64,000 bases of DNA from positions 62,001 to 126,000 of the forward strand of contig JAFYKZ010000002.1 in NCBI GenBank assembly GCA_017537365.1, given 5' to 3'. The notes beneath the pieces were generated by a model. It saw only the letters and a program-made list of their open reading frames with translations. It searched no databases and was not told the DNA's origin. Position 1 is the stretch's first letter. The number at the start of each line of letters is the position of its first letter. This stretch comes from Clostridia bacterium (GTDB taxonomy: Bacteria; Bacillota; Clostridia; Oscillospirales; Acutalibacteraceae). Positions 25,913 through 35,204 of this stretch are shown one piece after another. The position numbers and the translations under genes were made by a program.

Positions 25913-27421
25913 TTAATATAAATTAATATTATTTAAAGTTTCAACAAACTTATCAAATGCCGCTGAGCCTTGCTCGTCTCTTTTGAATACGCCGGCATGC
26001 TCTAAAACCTTTTCGAATACCAAACCGATTTCGGTTTTTAGAATATCCATTATATTTTCTTCATTAATAGTTTCATATTTAGGCATAAAACTTTCTACCC
26101 AATCAGCATGCTTTGCGGTTACTTCGTCGGCTCTTAAATCGCTCTTTGCTAAGATTTTTTCGGCTAAAATGGCGATTTCGCTTTTTAGACGGCTAGGAAG
26201 CACCGCTAAGCCCATAACTTCAATAAGACCAATGTTTTCTTTCTTAATGTTATGAAGCTCTGAGTGAGGGTGATAAACACCTAATGGGTGTTCGTCAGTA
26301 GTTATATTATTTCTAAGCACCAAATCAAGCTCAAATTTATCGTCTGATTTGCGGGCAATAGGAGTGATAGTGTTATGTGGCTCACCGTCGGTCTCGGCGA
26401 AGATAAATGCACTCTCATCGGTATATCCTCTCCAAGCGGTTAAAATTTTATCAGCAAGCTCGATTAGTCTATCAGTATTATCGCTTCTTAGTCTCAGCAC
26501 CGACATCGGCCAACAAACTCTACCAATTTCAACATCCTCAAAGCCTTTAACAGTATAACTTTTTTCGATTTTTGCTTTTGCCATAGCAAAGGTATAATTT
26601 CCGCCTTGGAAATGGTCGTGAGTTAAAATCGAACCGCCAACGATTGGCAAATCTGCATTTGAGCCAACAAAATAATGCTCGAATTGCTTAACAAAATCTA
26701 AAAGCTTTTTAAAGGTTGCGGTGTTTATAGCCATAGGGGTATGCTCACCGCTAAAAACGATACAATGCTCGTTATAATAAACATAAGGACTATATTGCAA
26801 AAACCACTCAGAATCGTTAATTGTAACCGGGATAATTCTATGATTCTGCCTTGCAGGGAAGTTGAGTCTGCCTGCATAACCGATATTTTCCTTGCAGAGC
26901 ATACATTTCGGATAACCGCTCTGCTTTGCTTTTTTAGCCGCGGCAATTTCCTTTGGGTCTTTTTCTGGCTTTGAAAGATTAACGGTTATATCTAAATCGC
27001 CGTATTTAGTGGAGGTTACCCATTTTAAATCTTTTTTAACGCGGTAATCTCTTATGTAATTACTATAGACACAAAGATTGTAGAAATAATCGGTTGCAGA
27101 TTTTGGGCTTTCGTTATATAGGTTATAGAACTTATCGGTAATCTCGCTTGGTTTGCTTACAAAAACACCCATAAGCTTAGTATCGAACAAATCTCGCTCG
27201 GTAACGGTATCGTTAATAATGCCTTTTTCTGCGGCAAAATCAAGAATAGCATTAAGGGTTTCTTCAAGGCTTATATCATTAAATGATTCGCCTGATTCGG
27301 CATAATCTTCTAATGATAAAAGTTCTAAAACTCGGTTAATAGCCCAAGCTTTATCTTCTTTTGCGATTAAGTTCTTATCCATTGCATAGCAAACGAGCTT
27401 TTCGATTTCTCTGTTTATCAC
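25913..27421 (-). CDS. galT: UDP-glucose-hexose-1-phosphate uridylyltransferase (Firmicutes class)
   Basis: Leloir-pathway enzyme exchanging galactose-1-phosphate for glucose-1-phosphate on UDP. 502 residues, the long Firmicutes type rather than the 350-residue E. coli type. Signatures: CMLCKENIGYAGRLNFPARQNHRI, YSPYVYYNEHCIVFSGEHTPM, GGSILTHDHFQGG (active-site His region) and TITPIARK. GTG 27421 follows AGGGGATG. galK and galE are not in this window. A tRNA gene lies 29 bases upstream on the same strand. Confidence 0.95.
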   Translation of the reverse strand: MINREIEKLVCYAMDKNLIAKEDKAWAINRVLELLSLEDYAESGESFNDISLEETLNAILDFAAEKGIINDTVTERDLFDTKLMGVFVSKPSEITDKFYNLYNESPKSATDYFYNLCVYSNYIRDYRVKKDLKWVTSTKYGDLDITVNLSKPEKDPKEIAAAKKAKQSGYPKCMLCKENIGYAGRLNFPARQNHRIIPVTINDSEWFLQYSPYVYYNEHCIVFSGEHTPMAINTATFKKLLDFVKQFEHYFVGSNADLPIVGGSILTHDHFQGGNYTFAMAKAKIEKSYTVKGFEDVEIGRVCWPMSVLRLRSDNTDRLIELADKILTAWRGYTDESAFIFAETDGEPHNTITPIARKSDDKFELDLVLRNNITTDEHPLGVYHPHSELHNIKKENIGLIEVMGLAVLPSRLKSEIAILAEKILAKSDLRADEVTAKHADWVESFMPKYETINEENIMDILKTEIGLVFEKVLEHAGVFKRDEQGSAAFDKFVETLNNINLY

Positions 27422-27450
27422 AATTTCATCCCCTATAAACGATTTTAAAT

Positions 27451-27525
27451 TGGCACCCGTAGTAGGAATCGAACCTGCATCTAAGTCTTAGGAGGACCTT
27501 ATTCTATCCGTTGAACTATACGGGC
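27451..27525 (-). tRNA. tRNA-Arg (anticodon CCT)
   Basis: 75 bases with an encoded CCA end (plus-strand TGG at 27451). Acceptor stem GCCCGTA pairs with TACGGGT, with a G-U first pair. The T arm contains GGTTCGATTCC, and the anticodon loop is CTCCTAA with CCT at 27490-27492 (minus strand), reading AGG codons. 29 bases separate it from the galT start. Confidence 0.95.
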
Positions 27526-27611
27526 TAATACTTTAATATATTACAATAACTGACTTATATTGTCAATAATTTAATTATTTATATTTTTATTATATTTCAT
27601 ATATATAACGC

Positions 27612-27640
27612 TTGACTTTACTGCGGTGATGTGGTAAAAT
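27612..27640 (+). promoter_or_regulatory. his operon promoter with embedded dyad (candidate operator)
   Basis: TTGACT (27612-27617), 17-base spacer, TAAAAT (27635-27640). TTTAC (27617-27621) and GTAAA (27634-27638) form a dyad exactly between and over the two promoter boxes, where a repressor would block polymerase. The obvious candidate is the YerC/TrpR-like product of the first gene. The promoter is well supported; the operator is inference. Confidence 0.7.
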
Positions 27641-27672
27641 GTGTGATATTAATTTACAGGAGTATAAAATTT

Positions 27673-27975
27673 ATGCAAAGAATGGATAAAAAAGCGTTAA
27701 AAAAGCTTTATTCGGCTATAATTTCTCTTGAAACTGAAGCGGAGTGTGCCGCTTTTTTTGATGATATTTGTACCGTTCAGGAAATTGAGGCATTGGCTCA
27801 GCGATTAGAGGTTGCAGTTCTTTTATTAGAGGGTAAAAGTTATATTGATATCAATAAAAAAACAGGTGCTTCCACCGCAACTATATGCAGAGTTAGTAAA
27901 TGCTTGAATTATGGTGAAGGCGGTTATAAAACCGCGATAGAGCGAATCAAAAAGGCAGAAAACGAGGGTAAATAA
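27673..27975 (+). CDS. YerC/YecD-family TrpR-like regulator, candidate his repressor
   Basis: 100 residues of the TrpR-superfamily YerC/YecD type. FFDDICTVQEIEALAQRLEVAVLLLEG is followed by the helix-turn-helix YIDINKKTGASTATICRVSKCLNYG (about 58-82). ATG 27673 follows AGGAG; an upstream extension would include the promoter. The stop overlaps the hisZG start (TAATG), so it is the first gene of the histidine operon. Family members beside his genes have been proposed as histidine-responsive repressors; that role is inferred from family and position. Confidence 0.85.
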   Translation: MQRMDKKALKKLYSAIISLETEAECAAFFDDICTVQEIEALAQRLEVAVLLLEGKSYIDINKKTGASTATICRVSKCLNYGEGGYKTAIERIKKAENEGK

Positions 27976-29531
27976 TGAATTTTAGCGAAGATATTTTAAA
28001 ATATGAAGAAAGAGCGGTATTTGCGTTAAGGCAGCTTTACAAGTCTTACGGTTACCGCCAATTTAAAATGAGCAAGTTTGAGGAATATGATTTATATTCT
28101 GAAAATAAGGATTTCTTGGTGTCGGACGGGGTTATAACCTTTAACGATACTGATGGCAAACTATTAGCCTTAAAGCCTGATGTTACGCTATCCATAATTA
28201 AAAATTCCAAAGAAAGCGAAACCGAGGTTGAAAGGTTTTATTATAACGAGAATGTTTACAGAATTTCCGAAAATTCGCATACTTATAAGGAGATTATGCA
28301 AACAGGTCTTGAATGTATAGGAAATATTTCTAAATCTGATGTCTGCGAGGTGGCAATGCTTGCTTGCGAAAGCTTAAAGCTTATTGATAAGGATTTCAGA
28401 TTTAACATTTCGGATATTTCATTAGTTAATGCTTTAATTGAGGAATACGCGTTTGACACCAAAAAGGTATATTCGGCATTAATTCAAAAAAATTCTGATA
28501 TTATAAAAAATGATTTAAGTGATGAGCAGTTTGAGGCTTTGAGTGTTCTTATAAAAAGCTATAAAACTGCAAATGATAGCCTTTTAGCATTAGAAAAAAT
28601 ATGCAATACAGAAAAAAGCTTAAACGCTTTAAACGATTTAAAGGATGTTTATACTTATTTATCGGGCAAAGGCTTTGAGAATAATTTAAGCATTGATTTT
28701 TCTATTTTAAATTCTTCAGGTTATTATAGCGGAGTTATTTTTAAGGGATATATCAAGGGTATCTCCTCGCGCGTTTTATCAGGTGGTAGATACGATAAAC
28801 TGATGAAGAGAATGGGCAGAAGCTCGGGTGCTGTTGGTTTTGCGGTTTATCTTGATACCTTAGAAAGAATTGAAGATATAGAAAAAACCGATGAAAACAG
28901 TTATATAAATATCGCTTTGCCTAAGGGCAGACTTGGTGAAAAGGTTTACTCGATGTTTGAAAAAGCAGGATTTGAATGTCCTGAAATTAAGGAGGAAAAC
29001 CGTAAGCTTATATTTGAAAACCAAAATCTTAAACTCAGATTTTTCTGGGTTAAGCCCTCTGATGTTGCGATTTATGTTGAGCGAGGCGCGGCGGATATAG
29101 GTGTTGCGGGTAAAGATATTTTGCTTGAATATTCTCCCGATGTTTATGAGCTTTTAGACCTTAATATCGGCAAATGCCGAATGGCAGTTGCGGCTAAAAA
29201 AGATTTTGCGGATGATACCTCTAAAACGCTTAGAGTTGCAACCAAGTTTTCTAATATTGCGCGCAAATATTATGCCGAAAAATGCCGAGACATTGATATA
29301 ATCCATTTAAACGGCTCCATTGAGCTAGCGCCGATTTTAGATTTATCGGATGTTATAGTTGATATTGTTGAAACAGGTAAAACTTTGCTTGAAAATAATT
29401 TAGCGCCTTTTGAAACAATAGTTCCGATTAGCGCAAGACTTATTTCAAATAAAGCAAGTTTTAGTTTTAAAACCGAAAAAATAGAAAAGATTAAAGCAGA
29501 ACTTTCAAAACAGGTGAAACAAGATGATTAA
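27975..29531 (+). CDS. hisZG: HisZ-HisG fusion: ATP phosphoribosyltransferase with regulatory domain
   Basis: Single 518-residue chain joining two normally separate proteins. Residues 1 to about 300 are HisZ, a paralogue of histidyl-tRNA synthetase: class II motif 2 around ERFYYNENVYR (86-96) and motif 3 around SGGRYDKLMKRMG (269-281). An acidic linker (about 298-309) leads to short-form HisG (310-518): INIALPKGRLG, SDVAIYVERGAADIGVAGKD, LNGSIELAPIL, and the PRPP loop IVDIVETGKTLLENN. It commits ATP and PRPP to histidine, with HisZ needed for activity and feedback in short-form systems. I see no frameshift or stop at the junction and no separate hisG nearby, so the fusion is real in this sequence. 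It overlaps hisD by eight bases. Confidence 0.93.
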   Translation: MNFSEDILKYEERAVFALRQLYKSYGYRQFKMSKFEEYDLYSENKDFLVSDGVITFNDTDGKLLALKPDVTLSIIKNSKESETEVERFYYNENVYRISENSHTYKEIMQTGLECIGNISKSDVCEVAMLACESLKLIDKDFRFNISDISLVNALIEEYAFDTKKVYSALIQKNSDIIKNDLSDEQFEALSVLIKSYKTANDSLLALEKICNTEKSLNALNDLKDVYTYLSGKGFENNLSIDFSILNSSGYYSGVIFKGYIKGISSRVLSGGRYDKLMKRMGRSSGAVGFAVYLDTLERIEDIEKTDENSYINIALPKGRLGEKVYSMFEKAGFECPEIKEENRKLIFENQNLKLRFFWVKPSDVAIYVERGAADIGVAGKDILLEYSPDVYELLDLNIGKCRMAVAAKKDFADDTSKTLRVATKFSNIARKYYAEKCRDIDIIHLNGSIELAPILDLSDVIVDIVETGKTLLENNLAPFETIVPISARLISNKASFSFKTEKIEKIKAELSKQVKQDD

Positions 29532-30807
29532 GATTTTAAAATATAGCGAGGTTTCTAAATCGGAAATTTTTGCAAGAGAAGAAAGCAATATCAATGTTGA
29601 GGATATTGTTGCTGATATTATTGAGGATGTAAAGCAAAACGGTGATAAGGCTTTGTTTAGCTACTGTGAAAAGTTTGATAAAGCAAAGCTTGAAAGCCTT
29701 GAAGTGTCGGCTGATGAAATAGAGGAAGCCTTTAATTTGGTTGAGCCTCGCTTTATAGAAATTATTAAAGAGGCTGCCGAAAATATTAAAAATTTCCACG
29801 AAAAACAGGTTAGAAACAGTTTTATTATAAATGATAATGACGGTATTGTTACGGGTCAAAAGGTAACACCTATCGAAAAGGTTGGTCTTTATGTTCCTGG
29901 CGGTACCGCGGCATACCCCTCAACCGTTTTGATGGATAGTATTCCTGCTAAAATTGCAGGTTGCAGTGAGATATGTATAACAACACCGCCCAGTGCTAAC
30001 GGTAAAGTAAACCCTGTTATATTAGCGGCGGCTAAAATCGCAGGGGTTGACCGTATATTTAAGCTCGGCGGCGCGCAAGCTGTTGCCGCTTTGGCTTACG
30101 GCACCGAAACTGTTCCAAAGGTTGATAAAATTGTAGGTCCGGGTAACGCGTTTGTTGCCGAGGCTAAAAGGCAGGTTTTTGGTCGCGTTTCGATTGATAT
30201 GATAGCAGGACCAAGTGAAATTCTTGTTATTGCAGATTCTAAAAGCAACCCCGCTTTTGTTGCGGCAGACCTTTTATCTCAGGCTGAGCATGATAAAATG
30301 GCAAGTGCCGTTTTGGTTACCGATAGCGAAGAATTGGCATTAAAGGTTAGCGATGAGATAGAGAGACAATTAAAAGAGCTTCCTCGCGAGGAAATCGCCC
30401 GAATTTCGATTGATACTAACGGAAAAATTATTATAGCACCTGATTTTAACGAAGTTATAGAGGTTGCTAATGAAATAGCCCCCGAGCATTTAGAGCTTTG
30501 CGTTGATAATCCGTTTGATTATCTCGATAAAATCAAAAATGCAGGAAGCATTTTTATGGGCAGATATTGTCCTGAGGCTTTGGGAGACTATTTCTCGGGC
30601 GCTAATCACACTCTTCCAACCTCGGGAACAGCAAGATTTTCGAGTCCCTTATCGGTAGACGATTTTGTTAAAAAATCGCAGTATACTTATTACACCAAGG
30701 AGGCTCTTTCAAAGGTTTACGATAAGGTTGCTTTCTTTGCCGAAAAAGAAGGACTTTCAGCGCACGCTAAAAGCGCAACTGTCAGATTTGAAAGTGAGAA
30801 AAAATGA
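29524..30807 (+). CDS. hisD: Histidinol dehydrogenase
   Basis: Oxidises L-histidinol to histidine in two NAD steps. 427 residues: KVGLYVPGGTAAYPSTVLM, KLGGAQAVAALAYGTE, DMIAGPSEILVI, LLSQAEHDKMASAVLVT, EIAPEHLEL, and a closing ALGDYFSGANHTLPTSGTARF with the zinc and catalytic His residues. Starts inside the end of hisZG and ends overlapping hisC by four bases (ATGA). Confidence 0.97.
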   Translation: MIKILKYSEVSKSEIFAREESNINVEDIVADIIEDVKQNGDKALFSYCEKFDKAKLESLEVSADEIEEAFNLVEPRFIEIIKEAAENIKNFHEKQVRNSFIINDNDGIVTGQKVTPIEKVGLYVPGGTAAYPSTVLMDSIPAKIAGCSEICITTPPSANGKVNPVILAAAKIAGVDRIFKLGGAQAVAALAYGTETVPKVDKIVGPGNAFVAEAKRQVFGRVSIDMIAGPSEILVIADSKSNPAFVAADLLSQAEHDKMASAVLVTDSEELALKVSDEIERQLKELPREEIARISIDTNGKIIIAPDFNEVIEVANEIAPEHLELCVDNPFDYLDKIKNAGSIFMGRYCPEALGDYFSGANHTLPTSGTARFSSPLSVDDFVKKSQYTYYTKEALSKVYDKVAFFAEKEGLSAHAKSATVRFESEKK

Positions 30808-31859
30808 GCAGATTTTTAAATGAAAATTTAAAGGGACTTAAAGAATATACCCCCGGTGAACAACCGCAGGATAAGAAATATATAAAACTTAATACTAATG
30901 AGTCTCCTTATCCTCCTTCAAAAGAGGTTGTTGAGGCGGTAAACGAGAACGAGGTTAAAGATTTAAGGCTTTATTGCGACCCTGAGTGTTCAAAGCTAAA
31001 ATCAGCTTTGGCAAAGCTTTATAATGTTAAAACGGAAAATGTGTTTTTATCAAACGGTTCGGACGATATACTTAACTTTTCATTTTTGGCTTTTGGTCAA
31101 AACGGTGTGGCTTTTGCCGATATAACTTACGGATTTTATTCGGTTTTTGCCGACCTTTATAGTTTGGAAAAAGAAATTATTCCTTTAAATGATGATTTCA
31201 CTTTAAACAAGCAAGCCTTTATGAATAAGAATAAGCTTACCGTTATTGCAAATCCAAACGCGCCAACGGGTATAACTTTAAGTCTAAATGAAATTGAAAA
31301 AATAGTAGAGTCTAACAAACAAAATGTTGTTTTAATAGATGAGGCTTATGTTGATTTCGGTGGAGAAAGTGCTATTAGTTTAACCGAAAAATATGATAAT
31401 CTTTTATGCGTTGGCACCTTTTCAAAATCTCGCAGTATGGCGGGAGCCAGACTCGGTTTTGCAATAGCTAATAAGGAAATAATTGCCGACCTTGAAAAAA
31501 TCAAATATTCAACAAATCCTTATAACATAAACCGATTAACTCAGGTTGCGGGTTTGGCGGCGGTTAAGAGTAATAATTATTTTATGGAAAACTGCAAAAA
31601 AATAATTAAAACCCGAGAATACACTGCGAAAACCTTAAAAGAGTTAAACTTTGAGGTTTTAGATTCAAAATCCAATTTCTTGTTTGCAAAGCATAAAAGC
31701 TTAGGCGGCAAAGAATTTTATTTAAGTTTAAAAGAAAAGGGCGTTTTAGTTCGTCATTTTGAAACTGAACGAATTAAAGATTTTGTTAGAATAACTATTG
31801 GAAGTTTTGAAGAAATGCAAGTTTTCCTTGATAAAACAAAGGAAATTTTAGGAGAGTGA
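30804..31859 (+). CDS. hisC: Histidinol-phosphate aminotransferase
   Basis: PLP enzyme converting imidazole acetol phosphate and glutamate to histidinol phosphate. 351 residues, fold type I: KLNTNESPYPPSKEV, NGSDDILNFSF, NPNAPTGITL, LIDEAYVDFGG, and the PLP Lys in GTFSKSRSMAGARLGFAIA. Translationally coupled with hisD (ATGA) and hisB. Confidence 0.96.
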   Translation: MSRFLNENLKGLKEYTPGEQPQDKKYIKLNTNESPYPPSKEVVEAVNENEVKDLRLYCDPECSKLKSALAKLYNVKTENVFLSNGSDDILNFSFLAFGQNGVAFADITYGFYSVFADLYSLEKEIIPLNDDFTLNKQAFMNKNKLTVIANPNAPTGITLSLNEIEKIVESNKQNVVLIDEAYVDFGGESAISLTEKYDNLLCVGTFSKSRSMAGARLGFAIANKEIIADLEKIKYSTNPYNINRLTQVAGLAAVKSNNYFMENCKKIIKTREYTAKTLKELNFEVLDSKSNFLFAKHKSLGGKEFYLSLKEKGVLVRHFETERIKDFVRITIGSFEEMQVFLDKTKEILGE

Positions 31860-31864
31860 ATAAT

Positions 31865-32452
31865 ATGAGAATCAGTGAAATAAACCGCAAAACAAATGAA
31901 ACTGATATTAGCTTGAAACTTAATATTGACGGAACAGGTAAAAGCAATATAAACTCGGGCTGCGGATTTTTAGACCATATGTTAACCCTTTTATCAAAGC
32001 ACGCGAGATTTGACCTTGATGTTACCTGCAAGGGCGACTGTGAGGTTGATTTTCACCACACTACCGAGGATATTGGTATTGTTTTAGGTCAGGCTTTAAA
32101 AGAGGCTCTTGGTGATATGAAGGGTATTAACCGCTATGGCAGTATGATACTTCCTATGGATGAGGCTCTTATTATGAGCGCGGTTGATATTTCGGGCAGA
32201 CCGCTTTTAAGCTATGACCTTGAAATTCCTGCTTTAAAGGTTGGAGATTTTGATACCGAGCTTTGCGAGGAGTTTTTTATTAGTCTTGTTCGCAATGCTA
32301 AAATCACATTGCATATAAATCAAATAAGTGGTAAGAATTCGCATCATATTATTGAGGGCGCATTTAAATCGGTTGCTCGCTCTTTAAAAGAGGCGGTTGC
32401 TATTGATAAGGATTTTGCTAATGAAATTCCATCTACCAAAGGAGTACTTTAA
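31865..32452 (+). CDS. hisB: Imidazoleglycerol-phosphate dehydratase
   Basis: Dehydrates imidazole glycerol phosphate; monofunctional here, 195 residues, without the phosphatase domain of the enteric enzyme. Metal motifs GCGFLDHML, DFHHTTEDIGIVLG and KNSHHIIEGAFKSVARSL are all present. ATG 31865 lies nine bases after AGGAGAG; GTG 31856 overlaps the hisC stop and is less likely. Stop overlaps hisH (TAATG). Confidence 0.96.
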   Translation: MRISEINRKTNETDISLKLNIDGTGKSNINSGCGFLDHMLTLLSKHARFDLDVTCKGDCEVDFHHTTEDIGIVLGQALKEALGDMKGINRYGSMILPMDEALIMSAVDISGRPLLSYDLEIPALKVGDFDTELCEEFFISLVRNAKITLHINQISGKNSHHIIEGAFKSVARSLKEAVAIDKDFANEIPSTKGVL

Positions 32453-33063
32453 TGATTGCAATTATTGATTATGGTGTTGGAAATCTTTTTTCGCTTGTAT
32501 CCTCGCTTAGAGCTATCGGTGTTGAGGCAGAGATAACAAGTGATGTTGATACCATTAAAAAAGCTGATAAACTGATACTTCCCGGTGTTGGAGCTTTTGG
32601 AGATGCTATAAAAAAACTCAGAGATAGCGGACTTGATATTGTTATCAAGCAAGAGGTTAAAAACGGTAAAAGCCTTATGGGAATTTGCCTTGGTATGCAA
32701 ATGCTCTTTGATAAAAGCTTTGAATATGGCGAATATGAGGGCTTAGGTCTTATCTCGGGTGAGGTTGTAGAGCTTAAAGGGGATATACCCGAAAATTTAA
32801 AAATACCGCATATTGGTTGGAATGCTTTGAAGTTTGAAAATGAAAGCCCGATTTTTAAATACATAAACGAGGGAGATTTCGTTTATTTTGTTCATTCTTA
32901 TCATGCGGTAAACTGTGAAGATAACCTTATTGCAACCGCTGAATATGGTCGAAATGTAACCGCCGCTGTGCAAAGCGGTAATGTTTACGGTTGCCAATTC
33001 CACCCTGAAAAAAGCGGAGATATAGGTCTTAAAATATTAAAAGCATTTTGCGAAACGGAGTAA
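32452..33063 (+). CDS. hisH: Imidazole glycerol phosphate synthase, glutaminase subunit
   Basis: Class I glutamine amidotransferase that feeds ammonia to HisF. 203 residues: IIDYGVGNLFSL, LPGVGAFGDA, GICLGMQMLF with the nucleophile Cys, VHSYHA, and CQFHPEKSG with the catalytic His and Glu. Shares one base with hisB and sits five bases before hisA. Confidence 0.97.
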   Translation: MIAIIDYGVGNLFSLVSSLRAIGVEAEITSDVDTIKKADKLILPGVGAFGDAIKKLRDSGLDIVIKQEVKNGKSLMGICLGMQMLFDKSFEYGEYEGLGLISGEVVELKGDIPENLKIPHIGWNALKFENESPIFKYINEGDFVYFVHSYHAVNCEDNLIATAEYGRNVTAAVQSGNVYGCQFHPEKSGDIGLKILKAFCETE

Positions 33064-33068
33064 AATAA

Positions 33069-33782
33069 ATGGAACTTTTTCCTGCAATAGATTTATATGA
33101 TGGAAAGGCTGTGCGTCTATTTAAAGGGGATTATTCTCAAATGACGGTATACAGTGAAAACCCCATCGAAATTGCGCTCGATTTTGAAAAAAAGGGTGCA
33201 AAATATATTCATATAGTTGATTTAGAGGGTGCTAAAAACGGTGATACCCCTAATATAGAAATAGTTAAACAAATAGCAAACGAAACCTCGCTTTTTACCG
33301 AAATCGGTGGGGGAATACGCGATTTAAAAACGGTTGAAGCATATCTAAATGCGGGTATCGACCGCGTTATTTTAGGAACTGCCGCAGTAAAGGATGAAGA
33401 GTTTTTAAAAGAGGCAGTTTTGAAATACGGAGAGAAAATCGCAGTTGGCGTTGATATTAAGGACGGGTTTGTTGCAATAAAGGGTTGGACCGAGAAATCC
33501 GAATACGATTGCTTTACATTTTGCGAAAAAATGCAGAATTTAGGTGTTAAAACCTTGATTTGCACCGATATTTCAAAAGACGGCGCAATGAAAGGCACAA
33601 ACCGTGAACTTTATAAGGAATTATCTGAAAAGTTTAGTATTGATATAACCGCTTCGGGCGGTGTTTCAACCTTAGAGGATGTAAAGGCTTTAAATGATTT
33701 AAACCTTTATGGTGCTATAATCGGCAAGGCTTATTATATCGGCGCGATTGATTTGCAAGAGGCATTGGAGGAAGTAAAATGA
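33069..33782 (+). CDS. hisA: ProFAR isomerase
   Basis: TIM-barrel isomerase opening the ribose of ProFAR. 237 residues: LFPAIDLYDGKAVRLFKGDY with the catalytic Asp, EIGGGIRD, RVILGTAA, and CTDISKDGAMKGTN with the second Asp. Overlaps hisF by four bases (ATGA). Confidence 0.97.
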   Translation: MELFPAIDLYDGKAVRLFKGDYSQMTVYSENPIEIALDFEKKGAKYIHIVDLEGAKNGDTPNIEIVKQIANETSLFTEIGGGIRDLKTVEAYLNAGIDRVILGTAAVKDEEFLKEAVLKYGEKIAVGVDIKDGFVAIKGWTEKSEYDCFTFCEKMQNLGVKTLICTDISKDGAMKGTNRELYKELSEKFSIDITASGGVSTLEDVKALNDLNLYGAIIGKAYYIGAIDLQEALEEVK

Positions 33783-34549
33783 TAACTAAAAGAATTATCC
33801 CTTGCCTTGATGTTAAGGATGGCAGAGTTGTTAAGGGAGTAAACTTTAAAGATTTAAATGATGTTTCTTCTCCTGTTGAGCTTGGAAAATATTATAGTAG
33901 TTGCAGTGCGGATGAACTTGTATTCTATGATATAACCGCTTCGAGCGACGGTAGAAAATTATTTGCAGATATTTTAAAAGAGGTTGCCGCTAATATTTTT
34001 ATTCCGTTAACGGTTGGCGGCGGAATTAACACGCTTGATGATTTTGATAGGGTGCTTAAATGCGGCGCGGATAAGGTTAGTGTAAATTCGGGTGCTATTA
34101 AAAATCCCGATTTAATCGGTGAAGCCGCTAAAAAATACGGCGACCAATGTGTTGTGCTTTCGGTTGATGTTAAAAGGGTTGACGGCCAGTTCAGGGTATT
34201 CGCAAAGGGCGGCAGAGAAGATACCGGTATGGAGGCGCTTTCCTGGATAGAAAGATGTGTTAAAGCCGGTGCAGGCGAAGTTGTTGTTAATTCTATTGAT
34301 ACCGATGGAGTTAAAAAAGGCTTTGATATTGAACTTTTAAAGCTCGTTTGCGAAAGGGTTAATGTTCCTGTTATTGCATCGGGCGGTGCAGGAGGCGCAG
34401 AGGATTTCGTTGAACTATTTAAAGAAATTCCTGATATTGATGCAGGTCTTGCCGCTTCTATTTTCCATTTCGGAGAGGTTAAAATCTCTGATTTAAAAAA
34501 GATTTTAAATGAAAATAATATAAATGCAAGGATGATACAAAATGTTTGA
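33779..34549 (+). CDS. hisF: Imidazole glycerol phosphate synthase, cyclase subunit
   Basis: Forms the imidazole ring using ammonia from HisH and releases AICAR, a link to the purine genes at the window's end. 256 residues: [60 protein letters not shown] and [11 protein letters not shown]. Overlaps hisIE by eight bases. Confidence 0.97.
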   Translation: MITKRIIPCLDVKDGRVVKGVNFKDLNDVSSPVELGKYYSSCSADELVFYDITASSDGRKLFADILKEVAANIFIPLTVGGGINTLDDFDRVLKCGADKVSVNSGAIKNPDLIGEAAKKYGDQCVVLSVDVKRVDGQFRVFAKGGREDTGMEALSWIERCVKAGAGEVVVNSIDTDGVKKGFDIELLKLVCERVNVPVIASGGAGGAEDFVELFKEIPDIDAGLAASIFHFGEVKISDLKKILNENNINARMIQNV

Positions 34550-35204
34550 TATAAATAAATTAAAATTTGATGAAAAAGGTCTTATTCCGGCTATTGTTGT
34601 AGATAATGAAACAGGTAAGGTTTTAACCCTCGCTTATATGAACGAGGAAAGCCTGAAAATATCGCTTGAAAAGAAGCTAACCTGTTTTTATAGCAGAAGC
34701 CGTAAAGAACTTTGGCTTAAAGGTGAGACTAGCGGGAATTATCAGCATATTGTGTCTATAACTGCTGATTGCGATTATGATGCCTTAGTTATAAAGGTTA
34801 AAAAGGATGGTCCTGCTTGCCATAAGGGTACAGATAGTTGTTTCACAAACGAAATTTTAGAGGATGAAACCGCTAAACCTTTTTCTATGAATGGACTTTA
34901 TGAAATGCTAGAAGGCAGAAAAAAAGAAATGCCCGAAGGCTCATATACTTCTTATCTTTTCAAAAAGGGTATTGATAAAATACTTAAAAAGGTTGGCGAG
35001 GAATCAACCGAGGTTATTATAGCCGCAAAGGCAAATGATAAACGCGAAACCGTATATGAGGTTGCCGATTTAGCTTATCATATTATGGTTATGATGGTTG
35101 AAATGGGTATTTCGGTAGATGATATTAAAAAGGAATTGGCTTCTCGCCATATTATTGACCATAAAGTAAAACAGGAAAAGATGGCAAGCGATGATAACAA
35201 CTAA
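34542..35204 (+). CDS. hisIE: Bifunctional PR-AMP cyclohydrolase / PR-ATP pyrophosphatase
   Basis: Steps two and three of the pathway in one 220-residue chain. The HisI part (1-115) has [27 protein letters not shown] and the zinc Cys residues in [11 protein letters not shown] and PACHKG. The HisE part (about 125-220) has [24 protein letters not shown] and [14 protein letters not shown]. Overlaps the PHP phosphatase gene by 14 bases. Confidence 0.96.
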   Translation: MFDINKLKFDEKGLIPAIVVDNETGKVLTLAYMNEESLKISLEKKLTCFYSRSRKELWLKGETSGNYQHIVSITADCDYDALVIKVKKDGPACHKGTDSCFTNEILEDETAKPFSMNGLYEMLEGRKKEMPEGSYTSYLFKKGIDKILKKVGEESTEVIIAAKANDKRETVYEVADLAYHIMVMMVEMGISVDDIKKELASRHIIDHKVKQEKMASDDNN

